Shown here in pieces: positions 17,877-25,314 of a stretch of 64,000 bases of DNA. A program made the position numbers and the translations under genes. Origin of the DNA: Bacteroidota bacterium (GTDB taxonomy: Bacteria; Bacteroidota; Bacteroidia; B-17B0; Aurantibacillaceae). The notes below the pieces were generated by a model. That model was not told the DNA's origin and searched no databases. It saw nothing but the letters and a program-made list of their open reading frames with translations. Position 1 is the first letter of the stretch; every line of letters starts with the position of its first letter. The DNA is taken from NCBI GenBank assembly GCA_021156365.1, contig JAJNDK010000001.1:434001-498000 (forward strand), in the 5' to 3' direction.

Positions 17877-20066
17877 CTACTTCAGATTCAACAGCTCCCT
17901 GTATTTCGGCAGCGGCCACATCGCGTCGTCCACGATCAGCTCTAACTTATCCGCGTTATAGCGTATGGTGTCAAAGTATGGTTTTACTTTTTCGCAATAC
18001 GCGATTGCCTGTTTCTTCGCATTGTCTAAGTTGTTCGCTTTTTTACGCTCTTCGATCATATTGAACACATCGGTATTGATCAGTGCGATTCGCTCCGAAA
18101 TTTCCATGATGATCTCGATCTGTGCATCTGCGGATTTTTTAAAATCTGCAGGATTCATAAAGGTTTTCATGCCGGCCACATTATCTACTAAGATCTTTTG
18201 GTAACGGATAGCTGCCGGAACGATCTGGTTCGTCACCACATCACCGATGATCCGTGATTCGATCTGGATCTTCTTCGTATAGGTTTCCAAAGATATTTCG
18301 TAACGGGCTTCCTGCTCACGATGGCTCAGGATATTCATGTGCTCGAACAGGTGCAGTGTTTTTTTGGAAATGAATGCTTCCAAAGCATGCGGTGTAGTCG
18401 GGATGTTGTTCAGTCCGCGTTTCTTCGCTTCTTTTTTCCACTCGTCGCCATATCCATTTCCTTCAAAACGGATGATCTTCGAATCCACTATATATTGTTT
18501 CAATACCTGGAAGATCGCTTCGTCTTTCTCCATTTTTTTGTCCATCAGCTTATCCACTTCCGTTTTGAAAGCGATCAGCTGCTCGGCAACGATGGTGTTC
18601 AGTACCGTCATCGGCCCGGAACAGTTGGCAGAAGAACCCACTGCACGGAACTCGAATTTATTCCCGGTAAAGGCAAAAGGCGAAGTACGGTTACGATCCG
18701 TATTATCTAACATAATGTCCGGAATTTTTGCGATCCCTAATTTCAATGCAGTCTTTTCTTCCGGTGTCATTTTTCCGCCATGCACATTTTTCTCTAATTC
18801 ATCCAACACCTTATTCAACTGCTCTCCAAGGAAAACAGACATGATAGCCGGAGGCGCTTCGTTGGCTCCCAAACGGTGATCGTTGTTTGCCGAAGCAATG
18901 GATGCACGCATAAGATCTGCATGCTCGTGAACAGCTTTAATAGTATTGATAAAGAAGGTCAGGAACATCAGATTCGTTTTCGGTGTCTTGCCCGGGCTCA
19001 GTAAATTTTTTCCTGTGTTGGTGGCAAGGCTCCAGTTGTTGTGTTTACCGCTTCCGTTCACCCCTGCAAATGGTTTCTCATGCAGCAGCACACGCAGGTT
19101 GTGGCGCATCGCTACTTTCTCCATGATGTCCATCAGCAATTGATTGTGATCCACTGCAATGTTTACTTCTTCAAACACCGGTGCACATTCGAACTGTGCA
19201 GGCGCTACTTCATTGTGACGCGTACGTACAGGTATTCCTAACAAATGAGACTCGTATTCAAAATCGCGCATGTAAGCTGTTACACGCTCCGGGATAGAAC
19301 CCCAGTAATGATCTTCCAATTGCTGTCCTTTGGCTGCAGAGGCGCCCAATAAAGTGCGGCCTGTTTGCTGAAGATCGTAACGGCAGGCAAATAAAGAAGA
19401 ATCCACTACAAAATATTCCTGCTCCCATCCTAAGGTGGCAACCACTTTCGTCACGTTCTTATCAAAATACTGGCACACTTCGGTGGCAGCTTTATCTAAT
19501 GCACTTACTGATTTCAGCAAAGGTGTTTTATAATCGAGCGCTTCTCCTGTGTAGGAAACGAAGATCGTAGGGATGCACAATGTTTTATCGAACATAAATG
19601 CTGGTGAAGTAGGATCCCAGCCGGTGTAACCACGTGCTTCAAAAGTATTACGGATCCCGCCGTTCGGGAAGCTGGAAGCATCGGGTTCCTGCTGTGCTAA
19701 CTGGCTGCCGCTGAAACGCTCGATCGCTCTTCCGTGATCGGAAGGCTCAAAAAAACCATCGTGCTTTTCGGCAGTGGTACCTGTTAAGGGCTGGAACCAG
19801 TGTGTATAATGTGTTGCGCCTTTGGTGATCGCCCATGCTTTCATGCTGGATGCCACCTGGTCTGCTATTTTACGATCGATACCGGTACCTTTTTCAATGG
19901 CATCCTGTACCATATTAAAGGCCTCATCCGACAGGTATTCCTTCATGGCATCATATCCGAACACATTAGAGCCATAATAACTTGAGATCTGCTGCCCGGA
20001 GTTGTTGAACTCAACAGGCTGACGTTTCATTACTTCCTGGAGTGCTAAAAAGCGACGATTATCCAT
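17877..20066 (-). CDS. glnN: Glutamine synthetase type III
   Basis: ATP-dependent ligation of ammonium to glutamate, the main ammonium-assimilation step in the cytosol. The 729-residue product is of the large GSIII class (about 700-730 residues, double ring), not the 450-residue GSI. Seen motifs include SSMKAWAITKGATHYTHWFQP, VVATLGWEQEYFVVD with the metal-binding Glu residues, PFAGVNGSGKHNNWSL with the ammonium/ATP-site loop, and a long C-terminal helical region. Start MDNRRFLALQE fits family N-termini. A TACCTTTG box lies 19 bases upstream and a terminator follows. G-tract motifs upstream (20104-20221) may be nitrogen-control sites, which is inference. Confidence 0.97.
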   Translation of the reverse strand: MDNRRFLALQEVMKRQPVEFNNSGQQISSYYGSNVFGYDAMKEYLSDEAFNMVQDAIEKGTGIDRKIADQVASSMKAWAITKGATHYTHWFQPLTGTTAEKHDGFFEPSDHGRAIERFSGSQLAQQEPDASSFPNGGIRNTFEARGYTGWDPTSPAFMFDKTLCIPTIFVSYTGEALDYKTPLLKSVSALDKAATEVCQYFDKNVTKVVATLGWEQEYFVVDSSLFACRYDLQQTGRTLLGASAAKGQQLEDHYWGSIPERVTAYMRDFEYESHLLGIPVRTRHNEVAPAQFECAPVFEEVNIAVDHNQLLMDIMEKVAMRHNLRVLLHEKPFAGVNGSGKHNNWSLATNTGKNLLSPGKTPKTNLMFLTFFINTIKAVHEHADLMRASIASANNDHRLGANEAPPAIMSVFLGEQLNKVLDELEKNVHGGKMTPEEKTALKLGIAKIPDIMLDNTDRNRTSPFAFTGNKFEFRAVGSSANCSGPMTVLNTIVAEQLIAFKTEVDKLMDKKMEKDEAIFQVLKQYIVDSKIIRFEGNGYGDEWKKEAKKRGLNNIPTTPHALEAFISKKTLHLFEHMNILSHREQEARYEISLETYTKKIQIESRIIGDVVTNQIVPAAIRYQKILVDNVAGMKTFMNPADFKKSADAQIEIIMEISERIALINTDVFNMIEERKKANNLDNAKKQAIAYCEKVKPYFDTIRYNADKLELIVDDAMWPLPKYRELLNLK

Positions 20067-20084
20067 TTTTTATTGATTTTTTTG

Positions 20085-20092
20085 CAAAGGTA
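20085..20092 (-). promoter_or_regulatory. glnN promoter -7 box (TACCTTTG)
   Basis: Exact TAnnTTTG match on the minus strand with leader of about 15 bases. A TTTG at 20116-20119 could be the -33 element, but the 23-base spacing is longer than usual. Confidence 0.55.
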
Positions 20093-20103
20093 TACAAATT
20101 TTG

Positions 20104-20221
20104 AGGGGGTGTAACCAAAAAAAGTAACTTTTTTCCATTCATACCCCCTGTTTTTTATCAACCGGTGTTGAAAAAAATGAAAATACAGTCATGAACTCCA
20201 AAATCAGGGGGGGCATAACCA
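20104..20221. promoter_or_regulatory. G-tract motifs upstream of glnN
   Basis: AGGGGGTGTAACCA at 20104-20117 is echoed by AGGGGGGGCATAACCA at 20206-20221. Between them an opposite-strand copy ATACCCCCTG occurs near 20141-20150. The first copy lies just upstream of the glnN -7 box, between it and the possible -33 TTTG, where an activator or repressor could act. No regulator is known from the sequence. Confidence 0.35.
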
Positions 20222-20267
20222 GGAAATATATAAAGCAAAAGCGCAAATAGGCTACAACAACCTGCTG

Positions 20268-20666
20268 CTTCGCGCAAACAAACATCCACTCGCATAAAAA
20301 CAGCTTTTTCCCGCAGCGAAATAGCGTCCGCCCGGATGAGTTTATAGGTTTCTCACAACAAACAAGTGACCACCCGGAGCATTTAAGGTTTCGCCCGGAT
20401 GCTTTTTACGGTTTCTCACAACAAACAAGCGACCTCCCGGAGCATTTCAGCCTTCGCTCGGATACTTTTCGCAATTTCTTTAACAGGTTTTTTATTTTCC
20501 CGGATACTAAGAGCGATCGCTCGATACATTTTAACATTCTCTCGTATACTTTCGGCAATTTCTTTAACTCTTTTTCCATTTTCCCGGATAGTAACGGCAA
20601 TTTCTTTAACTGTTTTTAAGTTTTCCCGGACAATACCAGCGGCCGCTCGGCCAAAAGAGCAGAGCT
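20268..20666. repeat. 21-bp period tandem array (19 units)
   Basis: Nineteen consecutive 21-base units each start with CCCGG, CTCGN, CTCAC or CTTTAAC (unit starts at 20268, 20289, 20310 and so on every 21 bases to 20646). Exact examples are CCCGGATGCTTTTTACGGTT and CTCACAACAAACAAGCGACC. Read on the minus strand, 21 bases equal seven codons and give a heptad pattern R/K-x-L-x-V/C-S-G/E (e.g. RSLLVSG, KLRKVSE, RRLKCSG). Two stops (in units 20604 and 20394) break this frame, and no start is evident, so it is either a decayed heptad-repeat gene or a non-coding array. Together with the glnN upstream region it fills the 600-base gap 20067-20667. Confidence 0.85.
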
Positions 20667-20667
20667 C

Positions 20668-20970
20668 TCAGCCTGCATAAATAACAGCAGGGATCCCTGC
20701 CTTACATGCTTCTTTTATTTTTTGCTCTTCTTCCGGCTCTAAAGAACCAATGAGCAAGCCAACCTTTTGTTTCTGCCAGTCAGCCGATGGATCGCGGCGG
20801 ATCAGCTCTACACCTTGTATACGATAAGAACGCAGGGTACCCGATAGCATAAATTCGATGTGGTCACCCGCAGAAAAATCGCCCTGTTCTATAATGCCTG
20901 CCAGCACAAGTCCTCTGACGGTGATCATAAATGCATCATGGATGATAAGATCCGCTTTCTTTTCTTTCAT
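20668..20970 (-). CDS. Small EF-Tu domain II-like protein
   Basis: 100 residues, soluble. The sequence follows the translation-factor beta-barrel pattern: VRGLVLAGIIEQGDFSAGD, then a strand with RIQGVEL and KVGLLIGSLEPEE, as in EF-Tu/EF-G domain II (G-x-v-x-x-G-x-I-x-x-G-x-i-x-x-G-D). There is no GTPase domain. Free-standing domains of this type occur in other Bacteroidota, with unknown role. It lies directly beside the 21-bp array and 14 bases downstream of the lipoprotein gene that ends at 20985. Confidence 0.65.
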   Translation of the reverse strand: MKEKKADLIIHDAFMITVRGLVLAGIIEQGDFSAGDHIEFMLSGTLRSYRIQGVELIRRDPSADWQKQKVGLLIGSLEPEEEQKIKEACKAGIPAVIYAG

Positions 20971-20984
20971 ACGGAAGGTGGTAG

Positions 20985-22088
20985 TTACGGGATCGTAAAA
21001 TTGATCTGCGCCGATGCAGAAGTAGTGCCCTGCGCACCGAGTGTAAAAGTAGTGTTGGCAGTGCTCAGCCAGTCTCCGCTGTTCGGGCTCAGGTTGCCAT
21101 CCGTATCATACATCGCATAGAGATAATACGTTCCGGGATGCATGTAATTGAATGTGTAATTAGTATCCGGTGTCGACAGGATCACATAACGTGAACGGTA
21201 TTTAAGATTCGCCTGGTTGAATGTAAAACCGGAGAACAAAGGCTGCGTAGTTACGATCAGCATCAGCTTTTTGCCGGCTGCAGGCGTATAGCCCGGAGCA
21301 TAAGTGCAGCTAAGCGTAGCCTGACCCAAATAAGGCTGTGATGCCTCTGGGTACGGCTCTGAAGTGGTATTGAAATAAACAGCTTCCGGTTGCCCTGCAA
21401 AGGAATTGCTGAAATCTTTGGTCATCGTTTTTTTCGGGAAGGCAAAAGTTGTGATGGCAGCCTGGCAGGAAGTGGTATCACGCAGCTTTGCACTCCATAC
21501 CATATGCGGTGTAGCGGCCGGCAGTGTATTGTACTTATTGGTATACGATTTTATATACAAACTATCCACGCGGAAAATGACTTCGGTAAATGCCCTGCTC
21601 CTGCCTTTCAGAATCTCCGAAAAACGGTAGAACGATTGGGTCGCCGTTTCCGAAACACTGTCCGCCAGGAAATACGACACCCGTTTGTTGCCCGCAAAAG
21701 AACCTCCGTTCCGGAAAGCAACTTTGTACTGATTGTTGTATAGTGCAATGAAAAACGACAAATGGATGTCGTTCAATGTATCCAGCTCGTTTTTGGCTGA
21801 GATCTGGTTTTCGGAGACCGGACGGAAATCAACGATCCACTCGGGATAACCGCCCAGAGGCGTTGTAGATGTTACTGGACCGTTCCAGATGCCGCGGATC
21901 TTCGCAAGCACACCAAATCCGTATGTATTATTGATATTCGGAGGATTGGAACCCGTTGTACCTGTGGTGCTGCCGGAAGTAGTGGATGTAGCATCATCAT
22001 CTTTATCCTTATCGCAGGAAACGAGGAAAAGAAATAGCAGGGAAAAGAATAACAAGGAATGAGCCAACCAATGCTTCATCTGGATCAT
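20985..22088 (-). CDS. Hypothetical lipoprotein
   Basis: 367 residues. A hydrophobic N-terminus ends in a lipobox (FLVSC), followed by DKDKDDD and a Thr/Ser/Gly-rich linker. The rest is mainly beta-strand, with YFNTTSEPYPEASQPYLGQA and a C-terminal YLYAMYDTDGNLSPNSGDW motif that looks like an immunoglobulin- or carbohydrate-binding-type sandwich. No family is recognised. The start may be the ATG at 22079 (MKHWLA). It begins only a few bases after the SPOR-protein stop, so the two form an operon. Expected in the outer membrane. Confidence 0.65.
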   Translation of the reverse strand: MIQMKHWLAHSLLFFSLLFLFLVSCDKDKDDDATSTTSGSTTGTTGSNPPNINNTYGFGVLAKIRGIWNGPVTSTTPLGGYPEWIVDFRPVSENQISAKNELDTLNDIHLSFFIALYNNQYKVAFRNGGSFAGNKRVSYFLADSVSETATQSFYRFSEILKGRSRAFTEVIFRVDSLYIKSYTNKYNTLPAATPHMVWSAKLRDTTSCQAAITTFAFPKKTMTKDFSNSFAGQPEAVYFNTTSEPYPEASQPYLGQATLSCTYAPGYTPAAGKKLMLIVTTQPLFSGFTFNQANLKYRSRYVILSTPDTNYTFNYMHPGTYYLYAMYDTDGNLSPNSGDWLSTANTTFTLGAQGTTSASAQINFTIP

Positions 22089-22091
22089 TCT

Positions 22092-23105
22092 TTATTTCTG
22101 GATACCAATACGTTGCCCGTTCTGATAGAAGACAATAAAACAATCGTATCCTTTGGAAGCAAGATCGGATTTGTGCTTCATAGCCTGTTCGATCGTTGTG
22201 AAGTTGCCCGACAATGCTTTGTAATATCCACCTTCCTGCACGATAGTGACATTAGCACCCGGGAATTTGGATTTGCTGGTAGCATTGGAAAAAGCACCTA
22301 ACTGCACTTTATAGATCATTCCGGAGCTGCCGCTTGTGGAAGAAGAGGTGGAAGTTGTTTTTTCAGAAATGCTTGGAGGCGTATATACAACATCCGTTGT
22401 AGTACTGGATACAGTTGGAGTAGCAACTACAGTATTCGTAGCAACCGGCTCGGTAGTATAAGTAGTGGTTGGAGTGCTGGTAACAGTCTCGGTTATGGTA
22501 GTAGTTGGTGTAACAGTTTCGGTAGGTGTGGAAACTACGGTATTCGTAGCAACCGGCTCCGTCGTATACGTCGTGGTTGGAGTGCTGGTAACAGTTTCGG
22601 TTATAGTAGTGGTTGGTGTACTTGTAACAGTTTCAGTAGGTGTGCTTATTACGGTTTCAGTCGGAGTGCTTGCCACAGCTCCCGAACCCTCGATCCGCAT
22701 AGTGAACATTGCCATCTCCACTTCTTTCTTCACATTGTTCTCCAGGTAAAAGAATTTGGAAGAAACCGAGCAGGAGTTAACTGCATTGGCAGGGATCGTC
22801 ATTTTGAATTTGAAGGTAAAAGAAGCATCACCGGGCACAGAAACCCATACGATCTTCACCCGCTGGTTTTCGTAGGTAAAGTTCCCACCTTTGGAATCGA
22901 TATTGGAAGCGGAAAAACCAAAAGGCAGATCCATCTGGAATTTGGCAAAACCGCCGACACTACCTTTACTGATCGTAAAATCCGCATCGATGCTCTGACC
23001 CGGGGAAATAGTTGCGGGCAGGTTATGGCTTATAGATACTGCGTCCTGGGCATAAGAGCCCAACGTTACAAACACACAAATAAGAACCAGGATAGCTTTT
23101 TTCAT
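22092..23105 (-). CDS. Secreted SPOR-domain protein with Thr/Pro-rich linker
   Basis: 337 residues. Signal peptide 1-19 (ends SYAQ). Residues about 20-145 are a beta-sandwich (FTISKGSVGGFAKFQMDLP, FTFKFKMTIPANA). Residues about 150-250 are a low-complexity linker of TPTETV/TTTYTTEPVATNTVV repeats. The C-terminal about 75 residues are a SPOR domain (YKVQLGAFSNATSKSKFP, YKALSGNFTTIEQA), which in other proteins binds glycan strands that lack stem peptides. Such a protein would sit in the periplasm at sites of wall remodelling. Co-transcribed with the lipoprotein gene. Confidence 0.8.
   Translation of the reverse strand: MKKAILVLICVFVTLGSYAQDAVSISHNLPATISPGQSIDADFTISKGSVGGFAKFQMDLPFGFSASNIDSKGGNFTYENQRVKIVWVSVPGDASFTFKFKMTIPANAVNSCSVSSKFFYLENNVKKEVEMAMFTMRIEGSGAVASTPTETVISTPTETVTSTPTTTITETVTSTPTTTYTTEPVATNTVVSTPTETVTPTTTITETVTSTPTTTYTTEPVATNTVVATPTVSSTTTDVVYTPPSISEKTTSTSSSTSGSSGMIYKVQLGAFSNATSKSKFPGANVTIVQEGGYYKALSGNFTTIEQAMKHKSDLASKGYDCFIVFYQNGQRIGIQK
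22425..22680 (-). repeat. Coding repeat of the SPOR protein linker
   Basis: The linker DNA holds two near-identical stretches of about 105 bases, encoding about 35 residues with TTTYTTEPVATNTVV, plus shorter TPTETV units. This kind of repeat can vary in copy number between strains. Confidence 0.7.
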
Positions 23106-23249
23106 AATTTTGGGTTAATACTGCAAATATTGCAAATTCTCACAACTTATCAAAACATTATTAACAGTTTGAGGCATAAAAAAATGCATTTAAGGTAGCT
23201 GCCACACCAGATCCACGTTTTCACGATCAGGTGATTGGCCTCAGCTGAC

Positions 23250-23383
23250 CAGACGCGGATTTCACAGATTTCGCTGATATAATTTGTATGTGTAAGCGTT
23301 AAATTTTCGCAATCCCGATAGCTATCGGGACTATGCTAATTTTTTTGCCCTATTATCTGCGTAATCCCTGAAATCTGTGTCTG
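23250..23383. repeat. Imperfect hairpin element in the 23106-23487 gap
   Basis: Left arm 23250-23282 and right arm 23351-23383 are inverted repeats (25 of 33 positions match; e.g. CGCGGATTTCACAGATTTCG against its opposite). A perfect palindrome TCCCGATAGCTATCGGGA (23313-23330) lies inside. No open frame of note is present in this 382-base gap. It could be a REP-like or MITE-like element. Confidence 0.7.
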
Positions 23384-23421
23384 CATTTAGCTCCGAATAT
23401 ATAGCTAAATAGAGCGAAGAC

Positions 23422-23452
23422 AATAAAAAAACCCTGACGGTACCGTCAGGGT
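23422..23452 (-). terminator. Terminator of the 24153 DUF4412-like gene
   Basis: ACCCTGACGGT at 23431-23441 pairs perfectly with ACCGTCAGGGT at 23442-23452; on the minus strand the stem is followed by a T-run (A-run at 23422-23430). Confidence 0.85.
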
Positions 23453-23487
23453 CCTTTAAACTATTTTTGTTGTTGGCTTAGTTGCGT

Positions 23488-24153
23488 TTATTTACCGCCA
23501 CCCATTTGTTTTTCCATTTCTTCTTTGCTCATTTTCACGTATCCTTCTGTATTGGCTACAAATTTGGAATCCGATACGGCTCCCATCGAAACCTCTGTAG
23601 CTACCAGCTTGGCTTTCATCGGGCCCATTTCCATCTCAAATTCGAGCGGGGCACCTTTCAGCGCGCCGAAACCTGCGCTACCTTTGCTTTTACCTTGTCC
23701 TTTGTAAGGGATCTTTTCTGTATACCATACAGTAGAGGTGGATGATTCTCCTTTTTCGTTTTTGCGGGTGATAATCGCTTTTTTGCAATCGTAACCAGCT
23801 ATCTTTTTCGTTTCGTCTTTGTATTCGATCTTTGGCTCCGGGCTTTTGCCTTCCATTTTTTTAGCTTCATCCGCGGTCACTTCCATGTATTTCTTCTGGC
23901 CCATGATGTCCATCAGGGTGACTATTTTTTTATCGTCTTTTACTGTAGTGGTGGAAACAAAAGCATTGTTGAACTCTGTACGGGATTTCTCTCCTTTGAA
24001 GTACATCTTCAGTTCCGATCCCGACACCATAGCGGCCTGCTCCGGCGGCAATCCGTCTGCCGACATTTCATACGTTATAGTACCTTCTGTTGCTTGTGCA
24101 AATGCTCCTATTGCTATGAATGCCAGAGCTGCTGATAAAATTATTTTTTTCAT
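23488..24153 (-). CDS. DUF4412/GLPGLI-like secreted protein
   Basis: 221 residues, signal peptide 1-19 (ends AFAQ). The mature part follows the DUF4412 pattern: TEGTITYEMSADG near the start, KIVTLMDIMGQKKYME, KIAGYDCKKAIIT and TVWYTEKIPY. It ends in a Met/Glu/Lys-rich helix and GGGK. The signature KIAGYDCKKA is also found in the next gene upstream, so the two are paralogues. Function is not established; the fold resembles LolA/lipoprotein-localisation-like open barrels in some relatives (inference). Confidence 0.75.
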   Translation of the reverse strand: MKKIILSAALAFIAIGAFAQATEGTITYEMSADGLPPEQAAMVSGSELKMYFKGEKSRTEFNNAFVSTTTVKDDKKIVTLMDIMGQKKYMEVTADEAKKMEGKSPEPKIEYKDETKKIAGYDCKKAIITRKNEKGESSTSTVWYTEKIPYKGQGKSKGSAGFGALKGAPLEFEMEMGPMKAKLVATEVSMGAVSDSKFVANTEGYVKMSKEEMEKQMGGGK

Positions 24154-24203
24154 GGTATGGTTTTATGATTTTTTTTTGTTGAGTAGTCAATTTCTGTACC
24201 AAA

Positions 24204-24896
24204 CTACTGAATGAATTTGAAGAACTCATCCATCTCTTTTTTGGTCACTATTTTATAAAAGCCGGGCAGCTCAAAGGTAGCATCCGGCACATCTTCCTTT
24301 TTCACGGATTTGGCAGTGAACTCCATCTCCATCCCGAATTTTTCCAGCCTGAACTGCATGACCAGTCCTTTCAGGCTTTCATAGGGCGTGCTGTAGTTGG
24401 TGTTTTTAAGGTCAAACTCATCCGTGTAGTATACAGAGAATTTATCAGTAGGATCACTTACCGAAGTTGCGATTACTTTTTTGCATTTATAACCTGCAAT
24501 CACTTTGGTCTCTTTGGTCTCTTCAAATGTGAGCTTCTTTCCTTCCTGGTCCGCTTTGATCTCCTTTTCACCTTCAATACAGGCGTTCTTCTCGTTCAGG
24601 ATCTTTATCATCGTGGTAAAGGTCTTTGTATTGGGATTGGCTACAAATTTGGAGTTGAACATGCCCATCGTACTCATTTCCGAGCAGTACATGTTTTCTT
24701 TAAAATACATCGACATACTGCTGGGTGCCAGACCTGCCATCGGGTGACTTTTGTCCACTACTTCCGCACTGTAATCTATGATCCCTTCCGATATGAATTT
24801 TTCCGAATTTCCCTGGCCGCAGGACGAGCACAGCACTGAAACGGTTCCCGTGATCAGCAGGGGAAGAACCAAAAAAACAGAAAGGGCGCGTTTCAC
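24204..24896 (-). CDS. DUF4412-like secreted protein, paralogue of 23488-24153
   Basis: 230 residues with a hydrophobic N-terminus (about 7-22, then CSSCGQG; a lipobox cannot be assigned firmly). The body repeats the neighbour's motifs: SEGIIDYSAEVVD, MYFKENMYCSEM, KVIAGYKCKKVIAT, SVYYTDEFDL, then a C-terminal helix with FYKIVTKKEMDEFF. Its stop is 50 bases upstream of the paralogue's start on the same strand, so they are likely an operon derived from a duplication. The upstream side faces rpsU divergently. Confidence 0.7.
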   Translation of the reverse strand: MKRALSVFLVLPLLITGTVSVLCSSCGQGNSEKFISEGIIDYSAEVVDKSHPMAGLAPSSMSMYFKENMYCSEMSTMGMFNSKFVANPNTKTFTTMIKILNEKNACIEGEKEIKADQEGKKLTFEETKETKVIAGYKCKKVIATSVSDPTDKFSVYYTDEFDLKNTNYSTPYESLKGLVMQFRLEKFGMEMEFTAKSVKKEDVPDATFELPGFYKIVTKKEMDEFFKFIQ

Positions 24897-24972
24897 AGTT
24901 AGGTCTTGTATTAAAAGTGCCGAAAGTAGCTATTATTTCGTTGAATCTCAAAAAATAGCCTGTTTTTTTGTT

Positions 24973-25002
24973 TTTGGAATCAAAATAAATTACGTACATT
25001 TG
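24973..25002 (+). promoter_or_regulatory. rpsU promoter (TTTG, 18 bp, TACATTTG)
   Basis: -33 TTTG at 24973-24976 and -7 TACATTTG at 24995-25002, a near-ideal Bacteroidota sigma-ABfr promoter; leader of about 16 bases. Confidence 0.75.
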
Positions 25003-25021
25003 CATCCCCAAAAAGAAAAAG

Positions 25022-25216
25022 ATGTTAATAGTACAAGTAAAAGAAGGCGAATCTTTAGAAAAAGCGCTTAAGAAATTCAAAAAGAAGTTTGAAAAAACCG
25101 GTATTGTAAAAGAACTGCGTGAACGTCAAAAATTCACCAAACCTTCTGTACAACGCCGTGAGCAAATCATTAAAGCGGTTTACAAAGAAAAACTTCAAAA
25201 AGGAGAGATAGAATAA
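25022..25216 (+). CDS. rpsU: 30S ribosomal protein S21
   Basis: 64 residues, very basic. Starts MLIVQVKEGESLEKALKKFK and has the RRE...IKAVYKEKLQK C-terminal segment, as in S21 of other Bacteroidota. In this phylum S21 lies near the anti-Shine-Dalgarno end of 16S rRNA and helps to hide it, in keeping with the lack of strong SD sites here. Promoter at 24973-25002 is the best in the window. Its mRNA may end at the inverted repeat at 25247-25314, just before xerC. Confidence 0.96.
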   Translation: MLIVQVKEGESLEKALKKFKKKFEKTGIVKELRERQKFTKPSVQRREQIIKAVYKEKLQKGEIE

Positions 25217-25246
25217 TATCTATTTTCCTGTACAACAAATACTTAG

Positions 25247-25314
25247 GTAAAATTAACTTTCCGGTAAGGATTTATTTAGTTAAATTCGGCTTGTGAGTTA
25301 ATTTTACTTTTTTT
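25247..25314 (+). terminator. Inverted repeat with T-run between rpsU and xerC
   Basis: GTAAAATTAACT (25247-25258) pairs perfectly with AGTTAATTTTAC (25296-25307), with a 37-base loop, followed by seven T at 25308-25314. The next base begins the xerC ATG. The AT-rich stem makes it a weak terminator or an attenuator. Confidence 0.5.

Noticed and set aside
20399-20680. Plus-strand 93-residue ORF with FSRILxAISLT repeats
   Set aside because: It is a by-product of the 21-bp array; it is broken by stops in the left units and has no start context.
22425-22680. CRISPR-like repeat array
   Set aside because: Repeats are in frame, encode a Thr/Pro linker, and have no regular spacers.
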